Assembly: GCA_902788095.1 (NCBI GenBank)
Contig: CADAIT010000003.1
Span: 96,416-160,415 of the forward strand
DNA length: 64,000 nt
Direction: 5' to 3'
Origin: an uncultured Bacteroidia bacterium
GTDB lineage: Bacteria > Bacteroidota > Bacteroidia > Bacteroidales > UBA932
In this document: piece after piece, positions 52,569 through 60,216 of the stretch
Numbering within the stretch: the first letter of the stretch is position 1
How the letters are laid out: each line of letters opens with the position of its first letter
Notes under the pieces: model-generated
Told to the model about the DNA's origin: nothing
Database searches by the model: none
Seen by the model: the letters and a program-made list of their open reading frames with translations, nothing else
Program-made: the position numbers and the translations under genes

Positions 52569-54740
52569 TTAAAAACTCACGCGGAGCTTGACCATAAAGT
52601 TGCAGGGTGCCTGAGGGTACACGCCTATCCCCGACTCCACGGTATCAGACGCCGGATTATAACTCTCCCATCGCCATCCCGCAGCATAATACATGTGGTT
52701 GAACAAATTGTTTACATATACCGACAAATCCAACAAAGCGCCCCGCAGCTGAAACTGATGGCCCGCCGACAGATTGGACACCCAATAGGCCGGAACAGCC
52801 ATTTCCGCCCGCATGGAATTGTCGATGAACTGCTTGCCGACATATTTGGCATCCAGCGCTATGCGGCCTCCCTTCCACGGCAGGAAAGAAGCACGCGCCA
52901 TGGCAATCAGGGACGGCGACATAAGCATGTCGGTGCGACCGTAATGTACCTCGTGCATCGCAGAATAATCCGTATAGGGAACGTATGAGGTATAATCGGC
53001 TATCTGGTTCATGGACAGCGTCGCGTTGCCGTCCAGTTTGAGCCAGTGAAGCGGTTCCCAGGCGGCGCAAAGCTCGATACCACGTCTCCAGGAGCGCGGT
53101 ACATTCTCTTTGACGGCGTAGCCGGAAGAAGACAGGCGGCCGGTTTCCAGCAACATGTCCCAATACTCCATCAGGTAAATATTGGCCGAAGCCTGGAACC
53201 GTTTGCCGGTATATGCGTAGCCCAGCTCGGCATCCAGCATTTTTTCAGGTTCGATGGGAGTGGGGGCACCTTTCACATTTTCCTTAATATCCCCTCTTCC
53301 AGGCTCGCGGTGTCCCCAAGCGAGGAAGCCATACAGCTTATGCCCGCCCCAGGCAGCCGTTATGCCGGCGCGTGGATTGAAGAAATTCCAGCGCCTGCGG
53401 TATGCCAGCCGGTCAGCCTCCACGGCGCCGTACTCCAGCCAGTCGTCATCGACACCCGAAAGCGTGTAGCCGACGCCGCGATACTGCAAATCCGCATAAG
53501 CGGTAAGCCAGTGGAGCGGATGGTACTCGGCCCGGACGAAAACGCTCTGCTCGTTTTTCAGGCCGGTGTTGCTGTACCAGTCCAGCGTGCTGTACGGGAA
53601 ATCCGGCACCTCTTTGGCCCAGAGCACATCGCCCCAGTGCCCGCCCCTGTACCAGGACAAGTTGACACCGCCGGTGACGTCCAACACGTGCGTACGGTAA
53701 CGCAGGTTGCTGGACACCACCCAGAGGTCGTTGTCCATCTTCTTCTGATAAATCATGTCCGAGCGGCCGCTCATCGGGAAACCGAAGTTGGGCAGCTTCC
53801 GGTTCATCTTGTAATACTCGTCATAGCCGTCTCCCCGGGTATAATTCAAAGTATTCACCCATGTGAGATGCGCACCGAACTGGCGCGTATAGTTCAGTTG
53901 CAGGTGGTGCTGGGCGTAATTGTCCGTCTGGTTGGGGTAGTAACGCACGTTTCCGTTGTCGTCGATGTATTCCCCCGCTCCGTTGTACCTGCGGTCTTTG
54001 TGATACTGTTCCAGATCTATTCCGTCCCAGGTGATGCCGCTCCGCTGCGCGCCCAACAAATACGTCAGCCGCAGCGAGTTGTTGCCGCGCAGCCAGCCGA
54101 CGACGGCAAACAGCGAGGTGGATTCCACCAGCGCGTTCCGGATGTACCCGTCGGTAAGGCCCAGGTTCCAGGCCAGGTCAAAATACATCCCGCTGGGCAG
54201 CTTTCCCGACGAAACGGCGGCTGAAGTCATGAACGTGCCGAACGAGCCGCCGCTGAATTCGACACCGGCGCTGGGCCGGGAACGCACAAAGGCCGTATTC
54301 ATGTTGATGCTGGCGCCGAAAGCGCCGGGGCCGCTGGCCGAGGTTCCCAGACCGCGCTGCACCTGCACGCCGGAAATGAGGCTGGTGAGCGCCGGGATGT
54401 TCACCCAGAACACCTCCTGCGACTCCGCATCGTTCAGCGTAATGCCATTGAGCGTTACGTTAATCTGAGAACCTTTGCTGCCGCGGATGGTCATGGCCGA
54501 ATTGCCCAGCCCTGTTCCGCCTTCGTTGTACGTCACGACGGAGGGCATCAGATTCAGGAACATGGGCAAGGAAGCCGAAGGATTGCCTTGACGCAATTCC
54601 TCCCTTCCTACCATGTCGTATGTGACGGGGGTTTCTTTGCCGGCACGGGTGGACGATACCACCACCGAGTCCAGGCGTTCCTGCGCAGTCGCGCAGACGG
54701 GCAGCATGCACAGTGCTGCAAAAAGCATTGTTTTTTTCAT
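52569..54740 (-). CDS. TonB-dependent receptor, predicted thiamine transporter
   Basis: 723 residues. Signal peptide (cleaved near ATA-QE), the TonB-box region ERLDSVVVSSTRAGKETPVT, a plug domain (about 40-150: MPSVVTYNEGGTGLGNSAMTIRGSKG and QVQRGLGTSASGPGAFGASI) and a 22-strand barrel ending in LRVSF (residues 719-723). No SusC-type N-terminal extension. The specificity is inferred from the TPP riboswitch directly upstream: in Bacteroidetes a TPP-controlled outer-membrane receptor takes up thiamine or its phosphates. No thiamine-biosynthesis or inner-membrane uptake gene is adjacent. A single-gene transcription unit. Confidence 0.88.
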   Translation of the reverse strand: MKKTMLFAALCMLPVCATAQERLDSVVVSSTRAGKETPVTYDMVGREELRQGNPSASLPMFLNLMPSVVTYNEGGTGLGNSAMTIRGSKGSQINVTLNGITLNDAESQEVFWVNIPALTSLISGVQVQRGLGTSASGPGAFGASINMNTAFVRSRPSAGVEFSGGSFGTFMTSAAVSSGKLPSGMYFDLAWNLGLTDGYIRNALVESTSLFAVVGWLRGNNSLRLTYLLGAQRSGITWDGIDLEQYHKDRRYNGAGEYIDDNGNVRYYPNQTDNYAQHHLQLNYTRQFGAHLTWVNTLNYTRGDGYDEYYKMNRKLPNFGFPMSGRSDMIYQKKMDNDLWVVSSNLRYRTHVLDVTGGVNLSWYRGGHWGDVLWAKEVPDFPYSTLDWYSNTGLKNEQSVFVRAEYHPLHWLTAYADLQYRGVGYTLSGVDDDWLEYGAVEADRLAYRRRWNFFNPRAGITAAWGGHKLYGFLAWGHREPGRGDIKENVKGAPTPIEPEKMLDAELGYAYTGKRFQASANIYLMEYWDMLLETGRLSSSGYAVKENVPRSWRRGIELCAAWEPLHWLKLDGNATLSMNQIADYTSYVPYTDYSAMHEVHYGRTDMLMSPSLIAMARASFLPWKGGRIALDAKYVGKQFIDNSMRAEMAVPAYWVSNLSAGHQFQLRGALLDLSVYVNNLFNHMYYAAGWRWESYNPASDTVESGIGVYPQAPCNFMVKLRVSF

Positions 54741-54822
54741 AATCCTTACGACGGTATGAACCGTATCAAGTTCTATGGGTATCTCTCAACCGGACCTGTC
54801 AAAGCCCGATACCCCAATTATG
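54738..54822 (-). promoter_or_regulatory. TPP riboswitch (THI element) reaching the start codon
   Basis: On the minus strand the conserved blocks appear in order: GGGGTATCGGG, the TTGAGAGATACCC block (pyrimidine-sensing CTGAGA equivalent), GAACTTGATACGGTTCATAC (the GAACCTGATC and pyrophosphate-sensing region) and CGTCGTAAGGA. The P1 arms are CATAAT (54817-54822) and ATTATG (54738-54743), and the second arm contains the receptor's ATG start codon with the Shine-Dalgarno AAGG just before it. TPP binding would close P1 and block translation. Confidence 0.88.
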
Positions 54823-54825
54823 TAA

Positions 54826-55575
54826 TTATTTTTTCACCAGCTCCACCTGGTACAGACGGGGCCAATTTTTTCCAGTCAGGTACACGCGGCCTTCGGCATC
54901 ACAGGCAATGCCGTTGAGCACGTCCGTGTCGCGTTGGCGCAACTTCGCAGGCAAGAGGCCGGAGCAGTCTATGGCAGCTTCCACCTTGCCGCTCGCCGGA
55001 TTAATGATGACGATGGTGTCGGTGGTATAAACATTGGCCCATACCTTGCCGTCAATCCACTCCAGTTCATTCAGGTAGCGGAGCGGCCGGCCGTTCATGG
55101 TCACGGACAGGCGTTTGAGGAGCTTCAGGTCCTTGTCCATAAAGTACAGATGGGCGGTGCCGTCGCTGGCAATAAGCTGCTTCCCGTCCGTTGTGAGGCC
55201 CCAGCCTTCGCGCGGGTATCGGAGTGTCTGCTGATAGGTGAGCGAGGCGGCATCGTACTTGAACGCCACCTTGTTGGTCCAGGTGAGGATGTACAGCACG
55301 CCGTCCAGGATGGCGGCGCCCTCCCCGAAATACTTGCCGTTCAACTTTTTAACTTCTATGGGTTCCCCGCTGGCAAGGTCCACCGTGCGGATGGAGCTCT
55401 CCCCGTACTGCCCGGTGGTCTCCCAGAGGGTACCGCCGTGAAAGAACAGACCCTGTGTATAGGCATCCCTGCGGTGCGGATATTCCTTCACCACTTTGAG
55501 GCCATACTGTTTCACCTGCGCCTGCGAACAGGCTCCGGCCAGCAGCACGGCCGCTATGAGCAGCCATTTTCTCAT
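54826..55575 (-). CDS. Glutaminyl-peptide cyclotransferase (bacterial beta-propeller type), lipoprotein
   Basis: 249 residues with a lipoprotein signal (VLLAGAC). The five-bladed propeller family signature is visible: HRRDAYTQGLFFHGGTLWETTGQYGESS near the N-terminus, FGEGAAILDGVLYILTWTNKVAF, EGWGLTTDGKQLIASDGTAHLYF and LNELEWIDGKVWANVYTTDTIVII. The Glu in LNELE and in YGESSI are positioned like the active-site acids. It converts N-terminal Gln of peptides to pyroglutamate in the periplasm or on the surface. It overlaps the DUF1846 gene by 4 bp and ends just before the riboswitch. Confidence 0.9.
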   Translation of the reverse strand: MRKWLLIAAVLLAGACSQAQVKQYGLKVVKEYPHRRDAYTQGLFFHGGTLWETTGQYGESSIRTVDLASGEPIEVKKLNGKYFGEGAAILDGVLYILTWTNKVAFKYDAASLTYQQTLRYPREGWGLTTDGKQLIASDGTAHLYFMDKDLKLLKRLSVTMNGRPLRYLNELEWIDGKVWANVYTTDTIVIINPASGKVEAAIDCSGLLPAKLRQRDTDVLNGIACDAEGRVYLTGKNWPRLYQVELVKK

Positions 55576-57044
55576 ACTTTCTTGATTTTACGCACCGGGT
55601 CGCAGGTCAGGCCGATTCCCAGTTTGTTGAAGGTCTTGCGGTCCACCTCGCTGAGCATCACCGTGGAATGCACCTGGGCCCCTTTGAGGTTGGGCAGCTG
55701 CTCCAGCGCCAGGCGGCAGTTCTCGTCCAGCCGGCCCATCATGGAAATGGCGACCAGGACCTCGTCCGTATGCAGGCGCGGGTTGCGCCCGTGCAAGTAG
55801 TCCACCTTCAGCTTCTGGATGGGTTGAATCATGGTCTGCGGAATCAGTTTCACATTGTGGGCGATGCCGGCCAGGTGCTTGATGGCGTTCAGCAGCAGGG
55901 CGGCGCTTGGGCCCAGCAGCGGACTGGTTTCTCCGGTGACGATGGTTCCGTCCTCCATTTCTATGGCGGCGGTGGCCTTCTGCGCTTTCTCCAGGCGCTC
56001 ACGTGCGGCCACCACGCAGGCACGGTCGTTCACGGTGAGCCTGGCCCGCTTCATCAGGAGTGAGAGCTTGTTCACCTCGTTCTCCGTGCACTTGCCGTCG
56101 GCCAAATTGCAGAGGCCGGAAAAGTAGCGGCGGATAATCTCCTGTTTGGATGCCTCGCAGCAAATCTGGTCGTCGCAGATGCAGGAGCCTATCATGTTCA
56201 CGCCCATGTCTGTGGGCGATTTGTAGGGCGCTTCTCCGTAAATGTCCTCAAAGAGGGCGTTCATCACCGGGAAAATTTCGATGTCGCGGTTGTAGTTCAC
56301 GGCCGTGACGCCATACGCGTCCAGATGGAAGGGGTCTATCATGTTGACGTCTTCCAGGTCCGCCGTCGCCGCTTCGTAGGCGATGTTCACGGGGTGCGTC
56401 AGCGACAGATTCCACACCGGGAAGGTTTCAAACTTGGCGTAGCCGGCCTTGATACCGCGCTTGTTTTCCTGATACAGCTGACTCAGGCACACGGCCATTT
56501 TGCCGCTGCCCGGACCGGGGGCCGTCACCACCACCAGGGGACGTGTAGTCTGTACGTAGTCGTTCCGGCCGAAACCCTCGTCCGAGTCGATAAGCGACAC
56601 GTTGTTGGGATAGCCCTCGATGGTATAGTGGTAATAAACCTTGATTTCCATGTTTTCCAAGCGCTTGCGGTAAGCTTCCGCACTCGCCTGCCCGTTGTAA
56701 TGCGTGATGACCACGCTGTTCACGCTGAAGCCGCGGTCCATGAACTCGTCCCGCAGGCGCAGGACGTCCATGTCGTAGGTGATGCCCAAATCCGCCCGCA
56801 TCTTATTCTTTTCGATATCCACGGCGCTGATGACGATAATCATTTCCAGTTCGTCCTTCAACTGCATGAGCATCTGAAGCTTGGAGTCCGGCTCAAAGCC
56901 CGGGAGCACGCGGGAGGCATGGTAGTCGTCGAACAGTTTGCCGCCAAACTCCATGTAGAGTTTGTCGCCGAACTTGGCGATGCGCTCCTTGATGTGCTCT
57001 GATTGGATTTTTAAGTACTTTGCGTTGTCGAACCCGTATTTCAT
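55572..57044 (-). CDS. DUF1846 family protein
   Basis: About 490 residues, soluble, no signal. The family layout is clear: MKYGFDNAKYLKIQSEHIKERI at the start, LPGFEPDSKLQMLMQL, YYHYTIEGYPNNVSLIDSDEGFGRNDYVQTTRPLVVVTAPGPGSGKMAVCLSQLYQ with the Walker-like GPGSGK in the middle, and a C-terminal helical domain. DUF1846 proteins are widespread in anaerobes; the P-loop-like segment suggests nucleotide handling but no activity is proven. ATG 57044 is used, as the upstream 57089 start lies in the promoter region. CICDDQICCEAS is a cysteine-rich stretch at about 298-309. Confidence 0.85.
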   Translation of the reverse strand: MKYGFDNAKYLKIQSEHIKERIAKFGDKLYMEFGGKLFDDYHASRVLPGFEPDSKLQMLMQLKDELEMIIVISAVDIEKNKMRADLGITYDMDVLRLRDEFMDRGFSVNSVVITHYNGQASAEAYRKRLENMEIKVYYHYTIEGYPNNVSLIDSDEGFGRNDYVQTTRPLVVVTAPGPGSGKMAVCLSQLYQENKRGIKAGYAKFETFPVWNLSLTHPVNIAYEAATADLEDVNMIDPFHLDAYGVTAVNYNRDIEIFPVMNALFEDIYGEAPYKSPTDMGVNMIGSCICDDQICCEASKQEIIRRYFSGLCNLADGKCTENEVNKLSLLMKRARLTVNDRACVVAARERLEKAQKATAAIEMEDGTIVTGETSPLLGPSAALLLNAIKHLAGIAHNVKLIPQTMIQPIQKLKVDYLHGRNPRLHTDEVLVAISMMGRLDENCRLALEQLPNLKGAQVHSTVMLSEVDRKTFNKLGIGLTCDPVRKIKKV

Positions 57045-57076
57045 AGTGCCGTGAAAAAAATCTTGAATACGGGGTA

Positions 57077-57084
57077 CAAAAATA
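57077..57084 (-). promoter_or_regulatory. -7 box of DUF1846-cyclotransferase operon
   Basis: TATTTTTG on the minus strand, 33 bp upstream of the start at 57044; a CTTG lies near the -33 position. Confidence 0.5.
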
Positions 57085-57145
57085 GGCAATTATTTGCGCT
57101 TTTGCAAGTATGGCGATTCCTCTTTTCTTTTTCAAAAAAGGAGAG

Positions 57146-57153
57146 TATCTTTG
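57146..57153 (+). promoter_or_regulatory. -7 box of pgi
   Basis: TATCTTTG on the plus strand, 33 bp before the pgi start; TTTT instead of TTTG at the -33 position. Confidence 0.5.
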
Positions 57154-57186
57154 TAAGATGGAAATAACTAAAGCATTATAGAAATT

Positions 57187-58524
57187 ATGGTAAAAATCGA
57201 TGTGAAAGGCTGCGAACCCTTTGTAAAGGAAGAGCAGGTAAAAGCGTATGTGCAAAAGGCGCTGGATGCATTTGACGTGCTGGACAGCGAGACGGGCGCC
57301 GGGAATGATTTCCTGGGTTGGAAACACCTTCCTTCCCAAATTACGGACGGCCTTATCAACGACATGGACGCCATCCGCGAAAGCTGGAACAAGAAAGGCG
57401 TGAACCTGGTGATTGCCATCGGCATCGGTGGTAGCTACCTGGGCGCCAAGGCCGTCATCGAGGCCCTGAGCCACAGTTTTGCCAAGCAGCTCAAGCACAA
57501 GGACGCTCCTGAAGTGGTGTTCGCTGGCAACAACCTGTCGGAAGACTACCTGGCGGAGCTCATGGACCTTGCCTCGGAGCGCAACGTCGCCTGCATCGTC
57601 ATCTCCAAGAGCGGCACCACCACCGAACCTGCCGTCGCTTTCCGCATCGTCAAGCAGTTCCTCGAAAGCAACTATGGCAAGAGAGAAGCCGCCGAGCGTA
57701 TTGTGGCCATTACCGATGCTGAGCGCGGCGCCCTCAAAGTGCTGTCCCGCCAGGAGGGTTATAAGACTTTCATCGTTCCGAACAACGTGGGCGGCCGTTT
57801 CAGCGTCCTCACCCCGGTGGGCCTCCTGCCCATCGCCGTCGCCGGCTTCGATATCAAGGCCCTGGTAGAAGGTGCCAAGAAGGCGGAACGCGCCCTTTCC
57901 ATCAAAGAGACGAACAACCCCGCCGTGGTGTACGCCGCCATGCGCAACCTCCTGTTCAAGGAGTGCGGCAAGAACACGGAAATCCTGGTGAACTACAATC
58001 CCAAGCTCACCTATGTAGCCGAATGGTGGAAGCAGCTCTACGGCGAGTCCGAGGGCAAGGACGGCACCGGCATCTTCCCCGCCAGCGTCAATAATACGGC
58101 CGATCTTCACTCCATGGGCCAGTTCATCCAGGAAGGCACCCGCATCATGTTCGAGACCGTCCTGCACGTGGACAATGCCCGCCGCAGCGTGGTCATCGAG
58201 TCGGACGGCCAGAACCTGGACCAGCTCAACTTCCTCTCCGGAAAGCATGTGGAGCACTGCAACCACATGGCGGAACTGGGTACGCGCCTGGCTCACATCG
58301 ACGGTGGCGTTCCCCAGATTGAGGTTGCGATAGAAACGCTGGATGCAAAGCGTCTGGGAGAACTCCTCTACTTCTTTGAGTTTGCCTGCGGCATCAGCGC
58401 CTACACCCTGGGCGTGAACCCGTTCAACCAGCCCGGCGTAGAGGCTTATAAGAAGAACATGTTCGCCCTGCTGGAGAAGCCCGGCTACGAGGACGCCACC
58501 AAGGCCATCAAGGCGCACCTGTAG
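57187..58524 (+). CDS. pgi: Glucose-6-phosphate isomerase
   Basis: 445 residues, the short form. SIS-fold signatures: IGIGGSYLGAKAVIEAL, VISKSGTTTEPAVAFRIVKQFLE, VGGRFSVLTPVGLLPIAVAGFDI (PGI signature 1 region) and TLGVNPFNQPGVEAYK (signature 2 with the catalytic Lys). MGQFIQEGTRIMFET supplies active-site residues. It interconverts glucose-6-P and fructose-6-P. Transcribed alone, ended by a hairpin at 58540-58577. Confidence 0.97.
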   Translation: MVKIDVKGCEPFVKEEQVKAYVQKALDAFDVLDSETGAGNDFLGWKHLPSQITDGLINDMDAIRESWNKKGVNLVIAIGIGGSYLGAKAVIEALSHSFAKQLKHKDAPEVVFAGNNLSEDYLAELMDLASERNVACIVISKSGTTTEPAVAFRIVKQFLESNYGKREAAERIVAITDAERGALKVLSRQEGYKTFIVPNNVGGRFSVLTPVGLLPIAVAGFDIKALVEGAKKAERALSIKETNNPAVVYAAMRNLLFKECGKNTEILVNYNPKLTYVAEWWKQLYGESEGKDGTGIFPASVNNTADLHSMGQFIQEGTRIMFETVLHVDNARRSVVIESDGQNLDQLNFLSGKHVEHCNHMAELGTRLAHIDGGVPQIEVAIETLDAKRLGELLYFFEFACGISAYTLGVNPFNQPGVEAYKKNMFALLEKPGYEDATKAIKAHL

Positions 58525-58539
58525 ACGTTTCCTCCTACA

Positions 58540-58577
58540 AAAAAATCACCCCGGGGCGGCCCTCGGGGTGATTTTTT
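58540..58577. terminator. Bidirectional terminator between pgi and the nitroreductase gene
   Basis: A 14-bp stem (58540-58553 with 58564-58577, arm AAAAAATCACCCCG) with A and T runs, serving two convergent genes. Confidence 0.85.
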
Positions 58578-58583
58578 GATTCC

Positions 58584-59201
58584 TCACCACTTCTCGTAGT
58601 GGATGTTTTCCGGCTTCCACTTGTCCTTGGGCGTTTCGTCGCCGCCGGGATGGCCCACAGGGACAATGCAATACGGCAGCACGTCTTCCGGAAGGCCCAG
58701 CGTCTCGACGGCGGTGGCCATCCGTTCCTCGTACGGGTAGCAGGCGGTCCAGACAGCTCCCAGTCCAAGCGCCTCGGCAGCCAGGAGAAGGTTTTGCGTG
58801 GCGGCGGCACAGTCGGCCGTCCAGTTGCGGTTGAGATCGGTGACTTCAGCAGCGTCCGGCTGGCCGAAAGGCTTGTGCGTCCAGGTAGTCTGACCGCAGA
58901 CGACAATGGCGACAGGCGCTTTGGCAATCATGCCGCCGCGGGGACCGGCCAGTTTAGCTTTGGTCTCCTGGTCGGTGACCACCACAAAGCGCCACGGCTG
59001 CAGATTCATGCCGGAGGGAGCGGCCATGGCCGCTTTCAGCAGGGTTTCCACCTGCTCCGGAGCGACGGCCTGTTCCGTGTAGGTTCGCACGCTCTTGCGG
59101 GCGAAAATGGTGTCGAGGGCGGAAGGGTTCTGCGCTTTGGGGGCACACGCGCAACACATCAGGGCACACACGGTGCCGATAAGGAAAGTGTTCCGTTTCA
59201 T
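58584..59201 (-). CDS. Exported nitroreductase-family protein (lipoprotein)
   Basis: 205 residues. The FMN-binding fold is present: RKSVRTYTEQAVAPEQVETLLKAAMAAPSGMNLQPWRFVVV (flavin phosphate contacts Arg and Ser), then DCAAATQNLLLAAEALGLGAVWTACYPY and PVGHPGG. Unlike most nitroreductases it begins with a hydrophobic leader and cysteines (LIGTVCALMCCACAPK), a lipobox-like signal that should place it outside the cytoplasm. The fold and cofactor residues are complete, so it is probably active; the donor for an exported flavoprotein is unknown. TATATTCG at 59223-59230 is a near-consensus promoter box. Confidence 0.88.
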   Translation of the reverse strand: MKRNTFLIGTVCALMCCACAPKAQNPSALDTIFARKSVRTYTEQAVAPEQVETLLKAAMAAPSGMNLQPWRFVVVTDQETKAKLAGPRGGMIAKAPVAIVVCGQTTWTHKPFGQPDAAEVTDLNRNWTADCAAATQNLLLAAEALGLGAVWTACYPYEERMATAVETLGLPEDVLPYCIVPVGHPGGDETPKDKWKPENIHYEKW

Positions 59202-59250
59202 AAAGATTCAATTTATCCTCTGCGAATATAAGATTTTTTTCGCAGAAATC

Positions 59251-60114
59251 TCACAAGGCGGCCATCTGGTTTTCCATGGCGGACGGAAGGTCGGTCCGGG
59301 CGAATCGGCCGTACTTCTTCTGGAGGGCCTGCACGCTTTGCACGCCCAACAAGGCGCCCAGGGTGGAGTAATTGCAGCCGCTTCGCAGGCAACGGGCCGC
59401 AAAGGTGTGGCGAAAATCGGCCAGGGAGTATTCCGAAAGACCGTTTTGCGCGAGGAAGCGACGGGCGGCCAGCCGAAGCGTGCGCGGCTGCATGGGCGCG
59501 AGCTCCCCGCTCAGGAGGTAAGCGGCCGATGCACCTCTCCGGGCGTTCAGGAACTGCCGCTGCGTGCCGGTGAGGGGGATGTCCCGCGGCACCAGCGCCT
59601 GCTCCCCTTCCTCCTTGGGGCGCCAGGTATGCGTTTCCGTATCCCACAGGTAGGAGATGCTGCCGCGGATGTGGAGGGCGTCGTCCACGTCCTGCCAACG
59701 CAGGGCGCATAGTTCCGACGCCCGCAGGCCTGTGGTGAGAGCCACGTACAGCCCCACGTTGCGGGGATGGGGGTTTTCGCGAAGGCTGGCCATGAGTTTT
59801 TGCACCGCCTCGTCCGGAAGGATGCGGACGGAAGCGGGGGTGTCGTCACCGGCGGCGGAGATGGCGGGAAGGCCGCCGTAGCGCAAGATGTTGCTAAGGA
59901 TATTCAGGGCTTGCCGACGGGTTCTGGCGCTCTTGCCCGTCGCCACCATTTCGTCCACAATCCGCTCCGTATCCGCCGCCGAAACGGCCTCCTGCTCCCC
60001 CACCAGGGGCAGGATATACCGTTCCGCCAGCAGCGTATAGGTAGAGAGCGAAGCCGGCCTTAGCCCACCCCGCTTCTCCTCCAGCCAGAGTTTGTATAAC
60101 GCTTTGATGGTCAT
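59251..60114 (-). CDS. Tyrosine recombinase/integrase with atypical active site
   Basis: About 287 residues: N-terminal SAM-like core-binding domain (about 1-85) and C-terminal catalytic domain. From MTIKAL as residue 1, the first Arg is R121 in TGLRASEL, the second R215 in ADFRHTFAAR and the nucleophile Y248 in KKYGRF. The HxxR histidine is replaced by A212, and the His or Trp of the LGH motif by V238. Two of the six catalytic positions are thus changed, although Tyr and both Arg remain. An upstream ATG (60159) would begin inside a terminator. It could still act weakly, need a partner, or be decaying. Confidence 0.8.
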   Translation of the reverse strand: MTIKALYKLWLEEKRGGLRPASLSTYTLLAERYILPLVGEQEAVSAADTERIVDEMVATGKSARTRRQALNILSNILRYGGLPAISAAGDDTPASVRILPDEAVQKLMASLRENPHPRNVGLYVALTTGLRASELCALRWQDVDDALHIRGSISYLWDTETHTWRPKEEGEQALVPRDIPLTGTQRQFLNARRGASAAYLLSGELAPMQPRTLRLAARRFLAQNGLSEYSLADFRHTFAARCLRSGCNYSTLGALLGVQSVQALQKKYGRFARTDLPSAMENQMAAL

Positions 60115-60159
60115 CCTTCCGCCGTTTCCATGGTGTCCCGGCTCTCCGGTCTCAATCAT

Positions 60160-60196
60160 TCAAAAAAGCAACCCCAGATGGGGCCGGGGTTGCTTT
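60160..60196 (-). terminator. Terminator of the fimbrillin-like lipoprotein unit
   Basis: An 11-bp stem (60165-60175 with 60186-60196, arm AAAGCAACCCC); on the minus strand a T6 run follows, overlapping the arm. It separates the lipoprotein gene from the integrase. Confidence 0.75.
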
Positions 60197-60216
60197 GTGA
60201 AAACCAAATTAAATAG

